Notes: a model not told the origin generated them from the sequence alone. 64,000 nucleotides of DNA from Rhodamnia argentea (GCF_020921035.1 NC_063156.1:1612001-1676000); one strand, 5' to 3'; counted from the stretch's first letter, positions 12,601 through 24,056 are shown. Program-made: numbers and translations.

Positions 12601-13400
12601 GTGTGTCCAGGTCTTGAGCAATTAATATATCTTAGTTGGCCCCTAACTCATTGGCTTAAGTTTTTGAGTGAAGATGGGCTAGACAGGATATGTTGACGGG
12701 CTCGGACTTAGGCTTCCTTTTGGCGATTTTTCTAGATGAATGTATCGAACTTCTATTGCACGCTCCTAATAAATGGTATCAGAGCCGATGGTTGATTGGC
12801 GGCCTACATCCAATCTATTCCGGTGCTTGGCGAATATCTCAAGAAAGAAATGTCATGATCGATGCTTGTTTCGGATGGAAATTGCTATCACGGTTGGTCT
12901 GGCGAGAAGAGACCATGGACAGTTAGTTGGATAATGCGAGTCTAGCGAGAAAAATACGATGGAAAATTGGTATGGTGATATGAGATTGAGACTATAGGTA
13001 TTGCAATCCCAAGTTAGCAATTGATGTTGGGTGATTACGGTGCATAGTTGCCGATGCATTGCAATGACTTAAAGATTCAACTTGAGACAAGTTGATGCAG
13101 AAAGATATTTGGATTAAGGGGAATCAAACCTAACACTAGAGCTCACACGTGAATGGAAAATTATTAGGATGCATATGAGAGTTGTGTTAGAAAAGTCACA
13201 CATTAGATAATTGATATGATCTTGAGCAGTCATTATATCTTATTTGGCCTCTAACTCATTGGCTTAAGCTTTTGAGTGAATGGGGGTCCAATTGGATATG
13301 TTGACGGGCTCGGACTTGGGCTCCCCCTCCCTGGATGAAGATATCGGACTTAGTTTGTTACAAGCTACATGTAGACAATTCCACCTGTTGGTGCTTCATT
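12600..13400 (+). mobile_element. TRIM-like small LTR element
   Basis: Two direct repeats share TTGGCCCCTAACTCATTGG, CTTAAG and TTTTTGAGTGAA, then ATATGTTGACGGGCTCGGAC (about 12602-12720 and 13215-13330). The first is followed by TGGTATCAGAGCCGATGG at 12774-12791, a good match to the initiator-Met-tRNA primer-binding site that follows plant 5' LTRs. The second repeat seems to begin at TGTTAGAAAAGTCACACATT (about 13184), a classic LTR start. The internal region is only about 0.4 kb and non-coding, as expected of a TRIM. The 5' LTR lacks its first roughly 30 bases. Confidence 0.65.
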
Positions 13401-14440
13401 ATCGACGAAGCCCGAAGGTCCATCGATCTAAGTGGTCCGATTAGCTCACCATCAACGTTTAGGTACCAAACAATAAATTAGTGGGGAATCCTTTTTTTCT
13501 TGGCCCCACATCGACCCATATAATAACTTTATGATTTTGGTATCTAAATCAATCACATCATTCAGATAAAACTTAAAGTGTATAGGTAATCCAAAGCGCG
13601 GCGGTGGTGGAGTGCCCATCCTACAATTCTAAAAAATTAAGAGAATGAGCCGAAACCCAATAAACAAAATATCTAGGTCTAAGATAAGAAATCATCTTAC
13701 CATTTGACCTGGTTTTTAGCAGTCAACAAGCATTTATAACAATGTACAAATGCATGATTATCTGCTTTATCCTTCTATTATTAACTTACCTTGATGAGCT
13801 AATGTCACACATGCTGAACATCACTCGTTCAAAGCAAGCAGATGATATGTTATTTCATGATGCATCAATATCATTTGTAGCTTATTCACATAAATAAATG
13901 CATGTACGTGAGCATTCATTGGGTTCATTATGTTGGGGCTATCAATCAACCTAGAAGAGAGCGTTGAATAGGTTGAGTAGTGATTTTAAAAACTTTTGTA
14001 GAATAATAAATAATCAATAGTGCGTATGGTTATGTGCAGTGAACCAGTATGAGTGATGCTGTTAAGTAAAGCATATAATAGCAAATTACACACAAAGTTA
14101 TAGTAGTTCGGCTTATGAGTAAGCCTATGTCCACTCTCGGATTATCGGTTTTAACAATTTCTGGATTCCAATAGTAATCGGCATTGGAGATTACAACTAG
14201 TAAGTGTCATTCCTATATCACAATAGATAACACTATCAAGATATGAACATGGCTTTTACACTTATATGAATACTCAGGCTATTACAATGATCACAAACAA
14301 ACGCGGAAAATGAGCAGTGAAGTTGGTCGCATCAATAATAGCTTCTTTTGATCCCGGCACATTGTGTTTATCAATTTGATCTCATGTTCATGTGATTGAA
14401 AGATCCTATTCAACTAACGGGATCTTCCCCATTTGATAAA

Positions 14441-15035
14441 GTTTGGGGAGAGGTCCCGAGCTATCTAATCGTCTTCGTATCATGAACTGATGAATTCGTT
14501 CATGACATTTGTAGACAAGCTTAGTTATACAAGCTCGCGTGTTTTTACGGCACGATTAGATACCTTTAGACACATTAATTTAGAAAGTTATGTTAATTCA
14601 CATTACACTTCTAAATATATTTTGACATGTTAAAATACATTCAAACTTACTTTCATGCGTTTATATAAGTGTTAAAGCATGTCGCATTTTTTTTCCAATT
14701 AAAACGCGTCAAATAACTCGTTTAAGAAAAGAATTGTATTCATGTTTGATTGTTGTGTTTGAATTAAATGTAAATTTTGACACGAAAAGAGTATGAATAG
14801 GAGGTATGAATTCTCTGCCTGACTAAAAGACTTGATTTCATAATTATTTTAAAAATTGCAAGCAGGACTTGTAGACTTCTTAGTCTTGGTCCATCATCAC
14901 CTAAAACCATCTCCAAATAATTTCCAAGTCTTGGTCATTTTGGTCATTTTCTCTTTCCTTTTAATTTCGATTTTACCAACAAATCGCACCCAATCTCCCT
15001 TGTCGAAGCACCAATTCAATCTCTCGAGATCAACA
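14441..15035. other. Upstream region of the SARD4-like gene
   Basis: AT-rich spacer that ends in a T/C-rich leader (about 14940-15000) just before the SARD4 start codon. The reading frame is open back to 14856, but that extension lacks family similarity, so it is treated as 5' UTR. No W-box or TATA element was assigned. Confidence 0.5.
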
Positions 15036-16061
15036 ATGGCTTCCTCCAATCCCAACGCCAACGCCAACGCAAACCCAATCTTCATCACCGCCGACTCCAT
15101 CCACGCCCTCCTCTCCCACCGCTCCCTCATCCGCCACTTCCACTCCACCCTCCCCGCCCTCTCCTCCTCCGTCCACACCCCTCTCCGCCACTCCCACCCC
15201 CTCTCCGCCGCCGCCTCCTCCTCCTCCCTCCTCCTCATGCCCTCCTGGTCCTCCCACCCTTCCCTCCCTTACATCGGCGTCAAGCTCGTGACCCACTTCC
15301 CCAGCAACTCCTCCGCGCTGAACCTGCCGGGGGTCCACGCCGTCTTCGTCCTCTTCAGCTCCCTCACCGGCCAGCCCCTCGCCACCGTGGACGCCACCGT
15401 CTTGACCCTGTATCGCACCTCCTGCGTCTCGGGCCTCGCCTCCAAGTTCCTGTCGCGGGCCGACAGCAAAGTCCTCGTCATGGTCGGATCGGGCTCTCTC
15501 GCCCCACATCTCATCAGGGCCCACTTGTCGGCCCGGCCCGGCATCGAGAGGGTCATCATCTGGAACCGGAGCCCGCAGAAGGCCGCGGCTCTGGCCGCGA
15601 AGTTGAGCGAAGACGAGGGCCTCAAAGCGGTGCGTTTCGACAGCGGCGAGATTTTGGATGAGATCATCGGGTTGGGAGACATCGTGAGCTGCGCGACGAA
15701 CTCGGAGGAGCAGCTCGTGAGGGGGGAGAAACTGAAGGCCGGCGCGCACTTGGACTTGGTGGGGTCGTTCAAGGAGACGATGAGGGAGTGCGATGACGCA
15801 GCGCTGGGGAGGGCCGGGAGGGTGTTCGTGGACAGCCCGGCGGCGTTCGTGGAGGCGGGAGAGCTGGTGGGGGCGGCGGAGAGAGGGGTGGCGGTGGAGA
15901 GGGGCGGCGAGCTGGGGGAGCTGGCGGGGGGCGCGAGGGCGGGGCGGCAGAGCGAGGAGGACGTCACGGTGTTTAAGTCGGTCGGATCGGCGGTGGTGGA
16001 TCTGTTGGCGGCGCAGTTGGTGTACGAGGAGCACGTGAAGAGGAATGGAGGGAGTCTGTAA
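15036..16061 (+). CDS. SARD4: SARD4-like reductase (ornithine cyclodeaminase / mu-crystallin family)
   Basis: One uninterrupted exon of 341 codons. In Arabidopsis SARD4 (At5g52810) reduces 2,3-dehydropipecolate, made by ALD1, to pipecolic acid, the precursor of the systemic-immunity signal N-hydroxypipecolate. Matches to that family are SSSSLLLMPSW and PYIGVKLVTHFP (Lys83), ATVDATVLTLYRT (Asp119, Arg127), the NAD(P)-binding glycine motif VGSGSLAPHL (150-159), RVIIWNRSPQKA, DIVSCATNS, HLDLVGSF and the end motif VTFKSVGSAVVDLL-like (VTVFKSVGSAVVDLLAAQL). The start is the ATG at 15036 because the homology begins shortly after it. The N-terminus has a short Asn-Ala repeat. The coding region is far richer in G+C than its surroundings, with strong G/C use at third positions. 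No organelle targeting peptide is obvious by eye, although the Arabidopsis protein has been reported in plastids. Confidence 0.93.
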   Translation: MASSNPNANANANPIFITADSIHALLSHRSLIRHFHSTLPALSSSVHTPLRHSHPLSAAASSSSLLLMPSWSSHPSLPYIGVKLVTHFPSNSSALNLPGVHAVFVLFSSLTGQPLATVDATVLTLYRTSCVSGLASKFLSRADSKVLVMVGSGSLAPHLIRAHLSARPGIERVIIWNRSPQKAAALAAKLSEDEGLKAVRFDSGEILDEIIGLGDIVSCATNSEEQLVRGEKLKAGAHLDLVGSFKETMRECDDAALGRAGRVFVDSPAAFVEAGELVGAAERGVAVERGGELGELAGGARAGRQSEEDVTVFKSVGSAVVDLLAAQLVYEEHVKRNGGSL

Positions 16062-16484
16062 TCTCTTATTTAGTTTGTCAAAATTACGTGCTAACGTAAT
16101 TTTTTTTACTTTTCTCTTTGATTAATCGATTGTACCGTATTTAAAATTCCTGCGTCTACGCAAACGATGCTTAAATTGAAGATGAGAGAACAAAATTTTA
16201 TGTCATATCGCATACTAAATATTTAATAAAATCAAATTCGGAACATTAAGTGAGCTACAAATGACACTCCCCCTAACATAATCTGGCTTTGTAACAAAAA
16301 GCTTCGTTGCCACAATTCTATTTTACACTCACTCATTAAATGACATACATAAATCCAATATGCTCCTTTAAAATAAACCTAGTTCAATTTATAGGTCAAG
16401 CCTGGTTACCTAGATAATCACTTTCATAATTCTCCCTCATTTAGATCAATTTAGAAATATATTTGTGTACATTTTAAATAGGAA
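16062..16484. other. SARD4 3' flank
   Basis: AT-rich sequence with TAATTTTTTTT-type stretches following the stop codon; it contains the 3' UTR and then spacer. No other feature is seen. Confidence 0.5.
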
Positions 16485-17110
16485 AAATTTCATATAAGAG
16501 CCTGGAATATTCTTTTTATTTCAAATAAGGTCCTTAGACCAAGAGTATTTTAGTAATTACATTTTCCGTATAGTTTTCCTTTCTTTTTTTTCCCTTTTCC
16601 TTTTTTCTTTCTTTTTATCTTTTTTTTGTTTTGTACCTTGGCCGGCCACAAGTGAGGGCTCGCCTCGACTAGGCGGCCATCGGCATTGCGCAAGCTAGCC
16701 CCATTAGATCGGGCGAGGGCCGGCCTCGCCTAGGCTTGCCTAGATGAGGTGAGCCCTCACCCGATTTGGCAAAGGCTGGCCTCACCCCATCAACCATCGG
16801 CCTCACCTGCGACCAGCAAGGACACCCTCTAGTGGCCGGTTCCTTCAAGAAAAAAGAAAAGAAAAGAAAGAAGGAAAATATATTCAAAGTATATAAATGA
16901 TTTGAATATTCTTTATTCGAGCCCTTTTATGAAATAAAAAGAGCACTTTATAGTCCTTGTTTAAAACAAGATTCACTTTAGGCTTTTTATTTAAAATAAG
17001 GTTCACTTTAAGCTCTTGTTTGAAAAAATTAAGGCATTTCATGCCATTATTTGAAATTTTCGCTTTCAAATATTTCACTTGTTCAAATAAGTGAAAATTT
17101 CCAACCAAAA
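16485..17110. repeat. Long-TIR element family C, copy 1
   Basis: The ends carry serial units of TTTCAAATAAGG..CTT and their inverse (ATTTAAAATAAGGTTCACTTTAAGCTCTTGTTTGAAA...). The core is GC-rich (about 16640-16840) with CTTGGCCGGCC, AGGCGAGGCC-like and GGCCTCGCC motifs. The same architecture is found at 28855-29330, 30085-30310, 47112-48650 and 63550-63915. The open frame at 16669-16887 lies in the core and is not a credible gene. Confidence 0.65.
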
Positions 17111-17122
17111 AATAAATAAATG

Positions 17123-17165
17123 AGTGAAAACTGTAAGACCGAAAAAAAAAAAAAAGTGAAAACTG
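17123..17165 (+). mobile_element. 21-bp GACC-poly(A) micro-insertion with target-site duplication
   Basis: AGTGAAAACTG at 17123-17133 is repeated at 17155-17165. Between them are TAAGACCG and 13 A residues. The form (GACC, then poly(A), flanked by an 11-bp direct repeat) is that of a retroposed LINE 3' end truncated to a few bases. Confidence 0.7.
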
Positions 17166-17280
17166 AAAAAGTTAGAAGGAAGTAGTGTGGGTTTGGGCAT
17201 CCCTTTGTCAACGGAACGCCATTTCTTTCCTGCAAACCGGGTTCTTGGAGTCTTCAGTCGAAGCCGCGAACCGAAAAGAG

Positions 17281-20104
17281 ATGCAATTCTTCGGAGGCTC
17301 CGACATCAGCCCGTCGCCGCCTGCGCCGACGGCGGCGGGGCACAATGCGAACGTGATGTACATGTTCAATCGGAACGGCGTGTGCTTGTTCTACCGGGAG
17401 TGGAATCGCCCCCTCCGAACCCTAAATCCCCAACAGGACCACAAGCTCATGTTCGGCCTCCTCTTCTCCCTCAAGTCGCTGACCGCTAAGATGGATCCGA
17501 CCAGGTATTCCCTGCTTAAACTCCGTGTCCGATCTTTCGTTTTCTCTCCATTTGATTCCGGTCCGTCGAATTTGTGGGGAGTTGAATTGCGAATTGCGGA
17601 TGGGGAATCTGCAAAGCATCGAAAATGGTGGCTTTTTATCTGTCTAGGGTAGAATTGTAGATCTTTATGCCTTGTCTTAAGAATGCATATGCTGTCCGGT
17701 TGCTTCATAATCTGCTTGACTTCGATCCCCAAGTCATTGGTCTCTGAACTCTCTCCCAAATGGCTTACTGCGATTAAAAATGTTGGTGAATTTGCTGAAA
17801 TAAATGAACTTTTGAAGACTGTATATTCAATTCAGGCACCATTTGATTGTAATGCGGTTTTTATATTTGGTATTTTACTTGTTCTTTCGCTGAATTTCTG
17901 TTATCTTCATGACTGATCAACTAATCTTTGATTGAAATGTCTAAAAGAAAGCTCACACTGATCTTAGGCGGTTCTACTTTTCAAATTGTAAAGCCGAGTT
18001 CGAGCTCAAAAAAAGAAAATCTAATGCAAGTTGAACCTGTAGTAGAAATTTCAGACAAAATGATATTTGTGTTTCTTATGTTTATGCGCACTCACCAGTT
18101 CTCACATACATGTAACACATTATGATAACTATTGAATAACTCATTAGTTGCACGAGTTAAGCATTGCAAAGCTCGATACTCAACTAAACCTTATTTTTTT
18201 TCTGAGTGGTAACTTAGTCGAGCTCAAGTAGCTCGTGAAGTAGGAGGAATTTCTTGTGCCGCGAGCTTAAAGTTGCAAAAACTATTGTACTGCAAGGTGC
18301 CAAGTATGCAGGAGAAGATACTGAAGAACAGGATGATCAGTGATTAACTTACGCACTCTCTGTTTTTTCTGCTTGCAGTGCAGACAAAGGAAATCTTGGG
18401 GTGCCCCAGTTACCAGGCCAGGGCTGTTCATTTCACAGTTTCCGCACTAACACATACAAGCTTAGTTTCATGGAAAGTCCTTCTGGTATAAAGGTTAGTT
18501 AGACTAATTCTGCAGTTTTTGGATTCTATTTTTTTTTGTATTTCTACCTCAGATGTTGCTTAAAACGAGCTTTTGCTCGAAAACTTCAATAGTCTTAGCA
18601 GATTAGCAAGACCTGTTGAACTGAGCATTATTAAGGAACTTACACCTCTTCTGATGATAATTTATCTAAAACCCCAAACTGGTACACTTGTGATAAATTT
18701 GCCATAAACTATTTTTTTGACCAAGAAAAATCCCAAACTGGTACATTTGTCATAAATTTGCCCCAAACTTTTTTTTCCACAAAAACTCCAAACCGGTACA
18801 CCTGTGACAAATTTAACCCCAATTAGTATGTCTATGACAACTTATCCTCCGTTAGTTTCTGTTAAATTGAGTTAATACAACAAGAAAAAACCAAATCGAT
18901 ACACCTCTTATGAACAGAGGGTAAAAACCTCAAACTAATTCACCTATCAACCGCCACGTGTCATCTAACTTAGCAATTTAAAGGTAAAATTTTACGGAAA
19001 CTAACGGAGAGTAAATTTGTCACATGTATACTAGTTTGGGGTAAATTTGTCGCATGTGTATCGGTTAGGAGTTTTTCGAGGTCAAAAAAAATAATTTGGG
19101 ATAAATTTGTCACGGGTGTACTAGTTTGGGATTTTTCGTGGTATTAGCCCTTTATCTAAAGGCACCACACAATTAGAAGGTGGTTGTGGTTCCTTGATCA
19201 CATAATACAACAGAAAAATGGTTTGCTCATGTTAACTTCTATTCTTTGGGCATCAACTACTTAATATTGATGCTTGGTAAAGAAAAATGAATTTGTTGAG
19301 AATTGCATTGCCGCATCATCTTACTTTTTATCAGTGTTAAGGATTTTCCCTATGCTTGTATCGCTTGCAATTCAGCAAATATACTAATTTGAATGCATTC
19401 TTGGATCAGTTCTTTGCCCATTGTTGTACTTCTCTTTGTAAAAATCTTAGCAACCATCAATCTGCCTATTCTTTATTCTTTTTCGTCTTATGCCCGATGC
19501 CTTTGCAGATAATCTTGGTTACACATCCTAGGACCGGTGATCTACGGGAAGCTCTGAAGTACATATACAGTCTATACGTTGAATATGTGACTAAAAACCC
19601 TGTCTACGCTCCAGGATCTCCTATCAGGTGACTGATGAACTTTTGTTGGTTTAAACTGGTTGATTAGATTCCGACCAAAAAAAAAAAAAGAAAGAAAAAA
19701 GAACTGGTTGATTAAATGGCATGTCAATTTTGACGATCTATTATTCAAATAGTGTGCTATAGTGGACCAAAATAGTCCGATTGTTTGCTAGAAATAACTT
19801 TGTTACAATCCTCAATTATATTTTTTCATCATTTGGACACGGAATCCTGCACTGTCCCAGTGCTTTATATCTGGGTCGTCAGTTTTGGCACCTACCTTGC
19901 ATCTTTTTTATATGAGTTCTTCTATGGACATAAGATTAGGAATTTGAGATAAAGACAATTTGTCTTGACTGTTGCTTCTCTCTGAGAGTTGTATTCGCAT
20001 GACTGCCGAAGCTGTTCTCTCTCCTGACACTTTTTCTTGTCTTTCTGTGAAGGTGTGACCTTTTCAATACAAATCTTGACCAATATGTAAGGAGCATTTC
20101 CTAA
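17281..20104 (+). CDS. TRAPPC1 / BET5, TRAPP tethering complex subunit
   Basis: Exons 17281-17504, 18379-18493, 19509-19627 and 20053-20104 give 169 residues ending in DQYVRSIS. The protein is a longin-fold subunit of the TRAPP complexes, the guanine-nucleotide exchange factors for Rab1/Ypt1-type GTPases that tether vesicles at the Golgi. Clear family stretches are MQFFGG, FNRNGVCLFYREWNRPL, LNPQQDHKLMFGLLFSLKSL, LGVPQLPGQGCSFHSFRTNT, YKLSFMESPSGIK, IILVTHPRTGDLREALKYIY and YVTKNPVYAPGSPI. Length and sequence agree with Arabidopsis At1g51160. Start is the first ATG before MQFFGG; a longer upstream frame has no similarity. Intron 2 holds a family A element and intron 3 a poly(A) micro-insertion, neither touching a splice site. 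Confidence 0.95.
18661..19160. repeat. Long-TIR element family A, copy 2, in TRAPPC1 intron 2
   Basis: The element occupies 18671-19150 and is flanked by the direct repeat TTTATCTAAA (18661-18670 and 19151-19160). Left units ACCCCAAACTGGTACACTTG and TGATAAATTTGCC face inverted right units GGATAAATTTGTCAC and GTGTACTAGTTTGGGATTTTT. The centre contains TCCGTTAGTTTCTGTTAAATT opposed by TTTTACGGAAACTAACGGA. A 9-10-bp target duplication with long inverted ends is most like a non-autonomous Mutator-type element. Confidence 0.75.
19654..19714 (+). mobile_element. 35-bp GACC-poly(A) micro-insertion with 13-bp target-site duplication
   Basis: AACTGGTTGATTA at 19654-19666 is repeated exactly at 19702-19714. 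The inserted 35 bases are GATTCCGACC followed by an A-rich tail with a few G residues. It lies in TRAPPC1 intron 3. This matches the 3' end of the LINE at 31.9-36.7 kb (TTTGGACC plus A run) and looks like target-primed reverse transcription that stopped almost at once. Confidence 0.8.
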
Positions 20105-22277
20105 AACCTCGGTATGGAGCTCAATACATATGTGCCTTTTGGTCATGTATCAAGCTTAGTGGACGATTTGGAGAAATGATTCATTGGGATGTGCCTGCTT
20201 GGTGTATTTTGTGCCTCTCTTTGCTGCCAGTGCTAGTCCAACTTCAATCATCCTACGTTTATGTATCAGCTGCTTCCTTAAGTGGAGGGTTGGAGGAGGA
20301 AGTTTTCTATGCTCCTCTTTCTTCAATATGGATGACAGCGATCATTCCTGTGCACATTACTCTGTGGCTCTCGTTTTTTCCTTCTTTAACGGCTCTGTCA
20401 TTGGGATGCCTAGATGTTATTGGAAGGCATTGATTCTCATGTCTCAATTTTAATCGAACCCATGTAAAATGCACAAAGCTGCAAGCATCTGCTGTGAACT
20501 TTTGACATTGCCTTGGTGTGAGTGATTGATGTTTTGCAGAACTATGTGTTGCTACTAGCTTCGCTACGGGAGTATTCCTTGGCCCTTGATGCTGAAGTAC
20601 ATATTATTGGTACTCCAGGATCTTATGGATCATCATCAATATGATTCATGCACACTCCTTGTTATTTAATTGATGGGTAAGAATTATGATTGGTCTTAGA
20701 GTTCCTAAAATATTTGATCCTAGCATCCATTCTTTGGTCGAGTGGCTCTGGCTTGAATTAAAGCATAACCTAGAATGGCAGGCCATAGCCATGGTCAGTT
20801 ATTAATTCCTCAGGCCAGACCTTGCTCAGCTCCAACTCAAAAAGGCTCTTTATCGAGAGCCTTACACAACCGTCAAACTCGATTGATCCTCATTGGGGTT
20901 CAATCACTTTCTTAAAAGAAATAAAACTCTGAATTTCACACGGCGAGAAGTAGTCAGAAGTCGCTTCACATCTGATGAATTCATCACAGGATTATGAACA
21001 TAAATCTGTCACTTCCTTTGTGAATGCATTATTTCGAGATGAATTCAATTTGTGGAATTCAATGCACGTTATTTAAGGGCATGCCGATGTTCCTAGCTCC
21101 GAAACTTCGAAACGTTTGTACCATCGCGTAATTGACTTTATATACTTCTGCTTCTAGATGACATGAGGAGAAAATTACTAATTCTGTGTTCACTGTTTCC
21201 TAACGCTCGGATAACATCTCTTTGTTAATTGTTCCTCGACATTTGGGATCATAGGACAGATGCAATGAACCAGAGGGAAAAACCTCACTCTATTCGGAGC
21301 GAAATCTACCCAAAACAAGTGATTGGGAAAAATGGGTTCCCCCAATGAGCAATTTTTTTTATAAATATATTAAGTATTTTTCCTAGAGATTTTTCAATTA
21401 AGAACAGGTGGAGAGGCTGAAGAGGGGACATGGTAAATCCAAGTTAAGATATGGTGTCCGGTCTCTTCAGCTTGGATAGTAGTGCTCTTATTAGGCGCAC
21501 CATATCTTACTCCAGGCATTTCGCCCCAAAATTTGTGCAATGAAATAAGCCAATTGACCCATCTTGGTGCCTGTTAATTTCGTATGGAAAAAGAATTCAT
21601 TTATTGTATTGACTCCTTCAATGATTTGAGAATGCTAAGAGACGAACTCTTCATTAGAACGTTGAATTTTTAAAGCAGAATTGGGCCCTCGAAGTTAAAA
21701 TGACACTGAAAAAGAAGACAGTCCATGCAATTCAAAGAAATAAGTAAGGGCAGTTGTAGATTTTGGGTGATGATGAGAGAGGAGAAGTTAAAATAGGGAT
21801 CGCTTGAAAATGACTGTTAAAGTGATGTGTCACCATGAAACATTGGGAAGACTTGATTTTGTTGAGAGAACATTGTCGTCGGTGAATTGAACCCGTCTCA
21901 TCTTGGTTGATTGGATCTCACGTAACCTTAGAAATGCTTTATGAGTAAGAATCTTAACGGGTGTATACTAAACATAGAGACAAATTATTTTGGTAACCGG
22001 TTTTGCTGAGGATTGAGATACATTGGCTTAGCATATTTTCCTGTGGATGGATGAGTGCACTCCCAGGTAACTCGAGGCAAAAAATAATCCAAACATTGGA
22101 TATACATACGAAGAAGGACCACGATTTTTCTCCATAAACTCGTTATCTCAAGCGATACGAGCGGTTAGTTTTTGGAAAATATTTTCCAGATCATTTATTT
22201 TTTTTTAAAACAAACGGAGTCGTAGCCCTAGCTCTAGAACACATGACTCGACTTCAATTGTGCATATTTTAGTTATT

Positions 22278-22345
22278 TTTAAGACATGTACTCTTTTTTT
22301 TTTTTTGGTCAGAAATAATATTTCATTTCATTTAAGACATTTACT
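22278..22345 (-). mobile_element. 38-bp LINE-tail micro-insertion, minus orientation
   Basis: TTTAAGACATGTACT at 22278-22292 is repeated with one mismatch as TTTAAGACATTTACT at 22331-22345. The 38 bases between read, on the minus strand, TGAAATGAAATATTATTTCT then GACC then a long A run. The complete LINE ends TTTCAATGAAAAGTTC...GGACC plus A run, so this resembles the tail of a related element. Confidence 0.75.
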
Positions 22346-23071
22346 TGACATTACCGTTCAATATCATTGTATCTCTCTAATATCGAGTTCGAGTTAAGCT
22401 CGACCTGCAATTTACTTTTAATAGTCAAACGGAGCAAAGTCGAGCTCAACCTTACGAAAGGCACCATCGAATGAAGATCAAGCATAGAGGATTGCATACT
22501 CGAGTTGACTCAAGATCATTGCATACAAGCGTTAAGTCAACTCAAGTTGACTCAAGATCGAATAATAAATCATGATTTCTCAACAAAAGCTATGCTAAAA
22601 AAAGTTCTTTTGATAATATAATGATGACAGTAACATTCATCCAAATAATGCTCATCGAATTTCCTGTCATACCATATGCAGGTGCTAAAATGCAAAATCT
22701 CTCCAACAACATGTTTCAGTTCCATTGTTCTTTATGCAGAATTGTGATGAATCGATGTTCGAGTGTTTCTCCTCTAGAACCCCCTTTAGACACTGGCTTC
22801 AATGAGACTGCTCCCAATGTATCACTTTTTGACAACTTTTTATGTAAGGTCATGTGAACATTAGAGTTTAGAGGAGGGCCTCAAGCTCTATTTATAGAGT
22901 TTGAAACGTATGCCCTCATTATAAATAAGATTTAACTCAGCCCACATTATCCAACCCTATATTAGATTGAAATAGAAAACTGTATATCTTTTCTTTATCG
23001 GACCAATAATAATTAATAAAGCTAAAATTAAGAAATAAATCTTACATGGAAATCGCGGATCCGTTGGTGAC

Positions 23072-23280
23072 GCCTTTTTTTTTTTTTTTGATCCGGTCAT
23101 ATTTTATTCTATTTTACAAGTCATCGTGTATGCTATATGTGTGCTCAGAATGTGAAATCCCGCTCCCTTCTCACTTGTCCCCACCCCAATTCCTCCCAAA
23201 GATGGGGATTTGAACCTCCCACTTTCCCCTTCTCAAGTGAGAAGAGTGAAGTGGAGTGTGGGGAGATCGTGGCAATGGAT
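23072..23280 (-). mobile_element. tRNA-type SINE, minus orientation
   Basis: The plus strand shows a T run at 23074-23089, that is a poly(A) tail on the minus strand. Upstream on the minus strand is GGTTCAAATCC (23216-23206), a good RNA polymerase III B-box. The stretches CACTCTTCTC, GGGGTGGGGAC and AATAGAATAAAAT are shared with the plus-strand copy at 23884-24045. The head boundary and A-box are unclear. Confidence 0.6.
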
Positions 23281-23873
23281 TGAGTTTGCATTTTTTCTTT
23301 TGTGCTTAATAATTATAATCATATACTTTATGAAATATGTAACGGTGATATGCTAATGCTCATTATAATTAAGAGAAGCTTAATAGCGTGTTAATTCAAC
23401 CATTCTAAGAAAATGCTTCTCGGGACAGTTTTTTTTTTTTTTCTTTCCTTTTACTTTACAACTTTGGAGTGGCATCAGAGGCTATGTGGGAGTGTAGACT
23501 AGAGACGTGAAGTTGTGATAGTATACTAGAGAAGCTGCCACTCGGTACCCGACGCTTAAGAGTCTTGTTGCTAATCAAGCCATGCTTAACTGGTTGATGA
23601 GAAAAAAACAAAAGCTACATTCAAGTAAATCGCAAAGAGCAACCGCATTCTGCGGGATAAGACAGTTTATCACTCTCAACATATCAACGCGGTAATAAGG
23701 TAATAATGGTAAATCCGGGATTATTTCCCAATGGAATAGTATGCGAATAAGCAAAGGCCGAGAAACTAAAAATAAAAGTTGGCCTGCAGTAAGAGATCAT
23801 ACAAGTGAGCAAGCTCCTCAAGCTCGGTCATTTGCCATGTTAGTAACACGGTCAAGAAACAACCATTTCAATG

Positions 23874-24056
23874 TGGGGCAAACCTAAACCATTAGGTTTG
23901 CCCTAGTGCCCACTCTTCTCGAGTAGAGAGATGGGGAGTTCAACTCCTCACCTTTTCAAGGGGTTGGGGGTGGGGACGAGTAAATGAGACGTGCACACGA
24001 TATGATTTATATAATAGAATAGGATAGAGCCAGATAAAAAAAAAATTGGGGCACAC
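23874..24056 (+). mobile_element. tRNA-type SINE, plus orientation, with likely target-site duplication
   Basis: The body at about 23884-24046 contains GGGGAGTTCAACTCCTC (a weak B-box), TTGGGGGTGGGGACGAGTAA, and a tail AATAGAATAGGATAGAGCC ending in an A run at 24035-24045. The flanks TGGGGCAAAC (23874-23883) and TGGGGCACAC (24047-24056) match at 9 of 10 bases. It is the same family as the minus copy 0.6 kb upstream. Confidence 0.6.

Larger units (their letters stand above)
10900..14440 (+). mobile_element. Degenerate, nested LTR retrotransposon remains (copia-like)
   Basis: About 90 bases at 11098-11185 (CTTCTTTTAATTCGGGTACG, TTATCAATTTGATC, TCATGTGATTGAA) recur as a direct repeat at 14336-14425, 3.24 kb away. 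This suggests the ends of two old LTRs. The left copy is followed by TGTGGTATCGGAG, a decayed primer-binding-site-like motif. Between them lie a decayed copia gag and a smaller LTR unit, each listed separately. No protease, integrase or reverse transcriptase is readable, so the element is dead and internally deleted. Outer ends are estimates. Confidence 0.6.

Noticed and set aside
12600-13400. Cassandra-type TRIM carrying 5S rRNA in its LTR
   Set aside because: No 5S rRNA-like internal promoter sequence is visible in either LTR.
15030-16034. Long open frame (334 codons) on the minus strand over SARD4, and a second one at 15269-15967
   Set aside because: Both follow from the very high G+C at third positions of the real gene, which removes stop codons on the other strand. 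Their translation is low complexity and unlike any protein I know.
20176-20453. Hydrophobic open frame just after TRAPPC1
   Set aside because: Lies in the probable 3' UTR, two overlapping frames look equally good, and no motif or splice structure supports a membrane protein.
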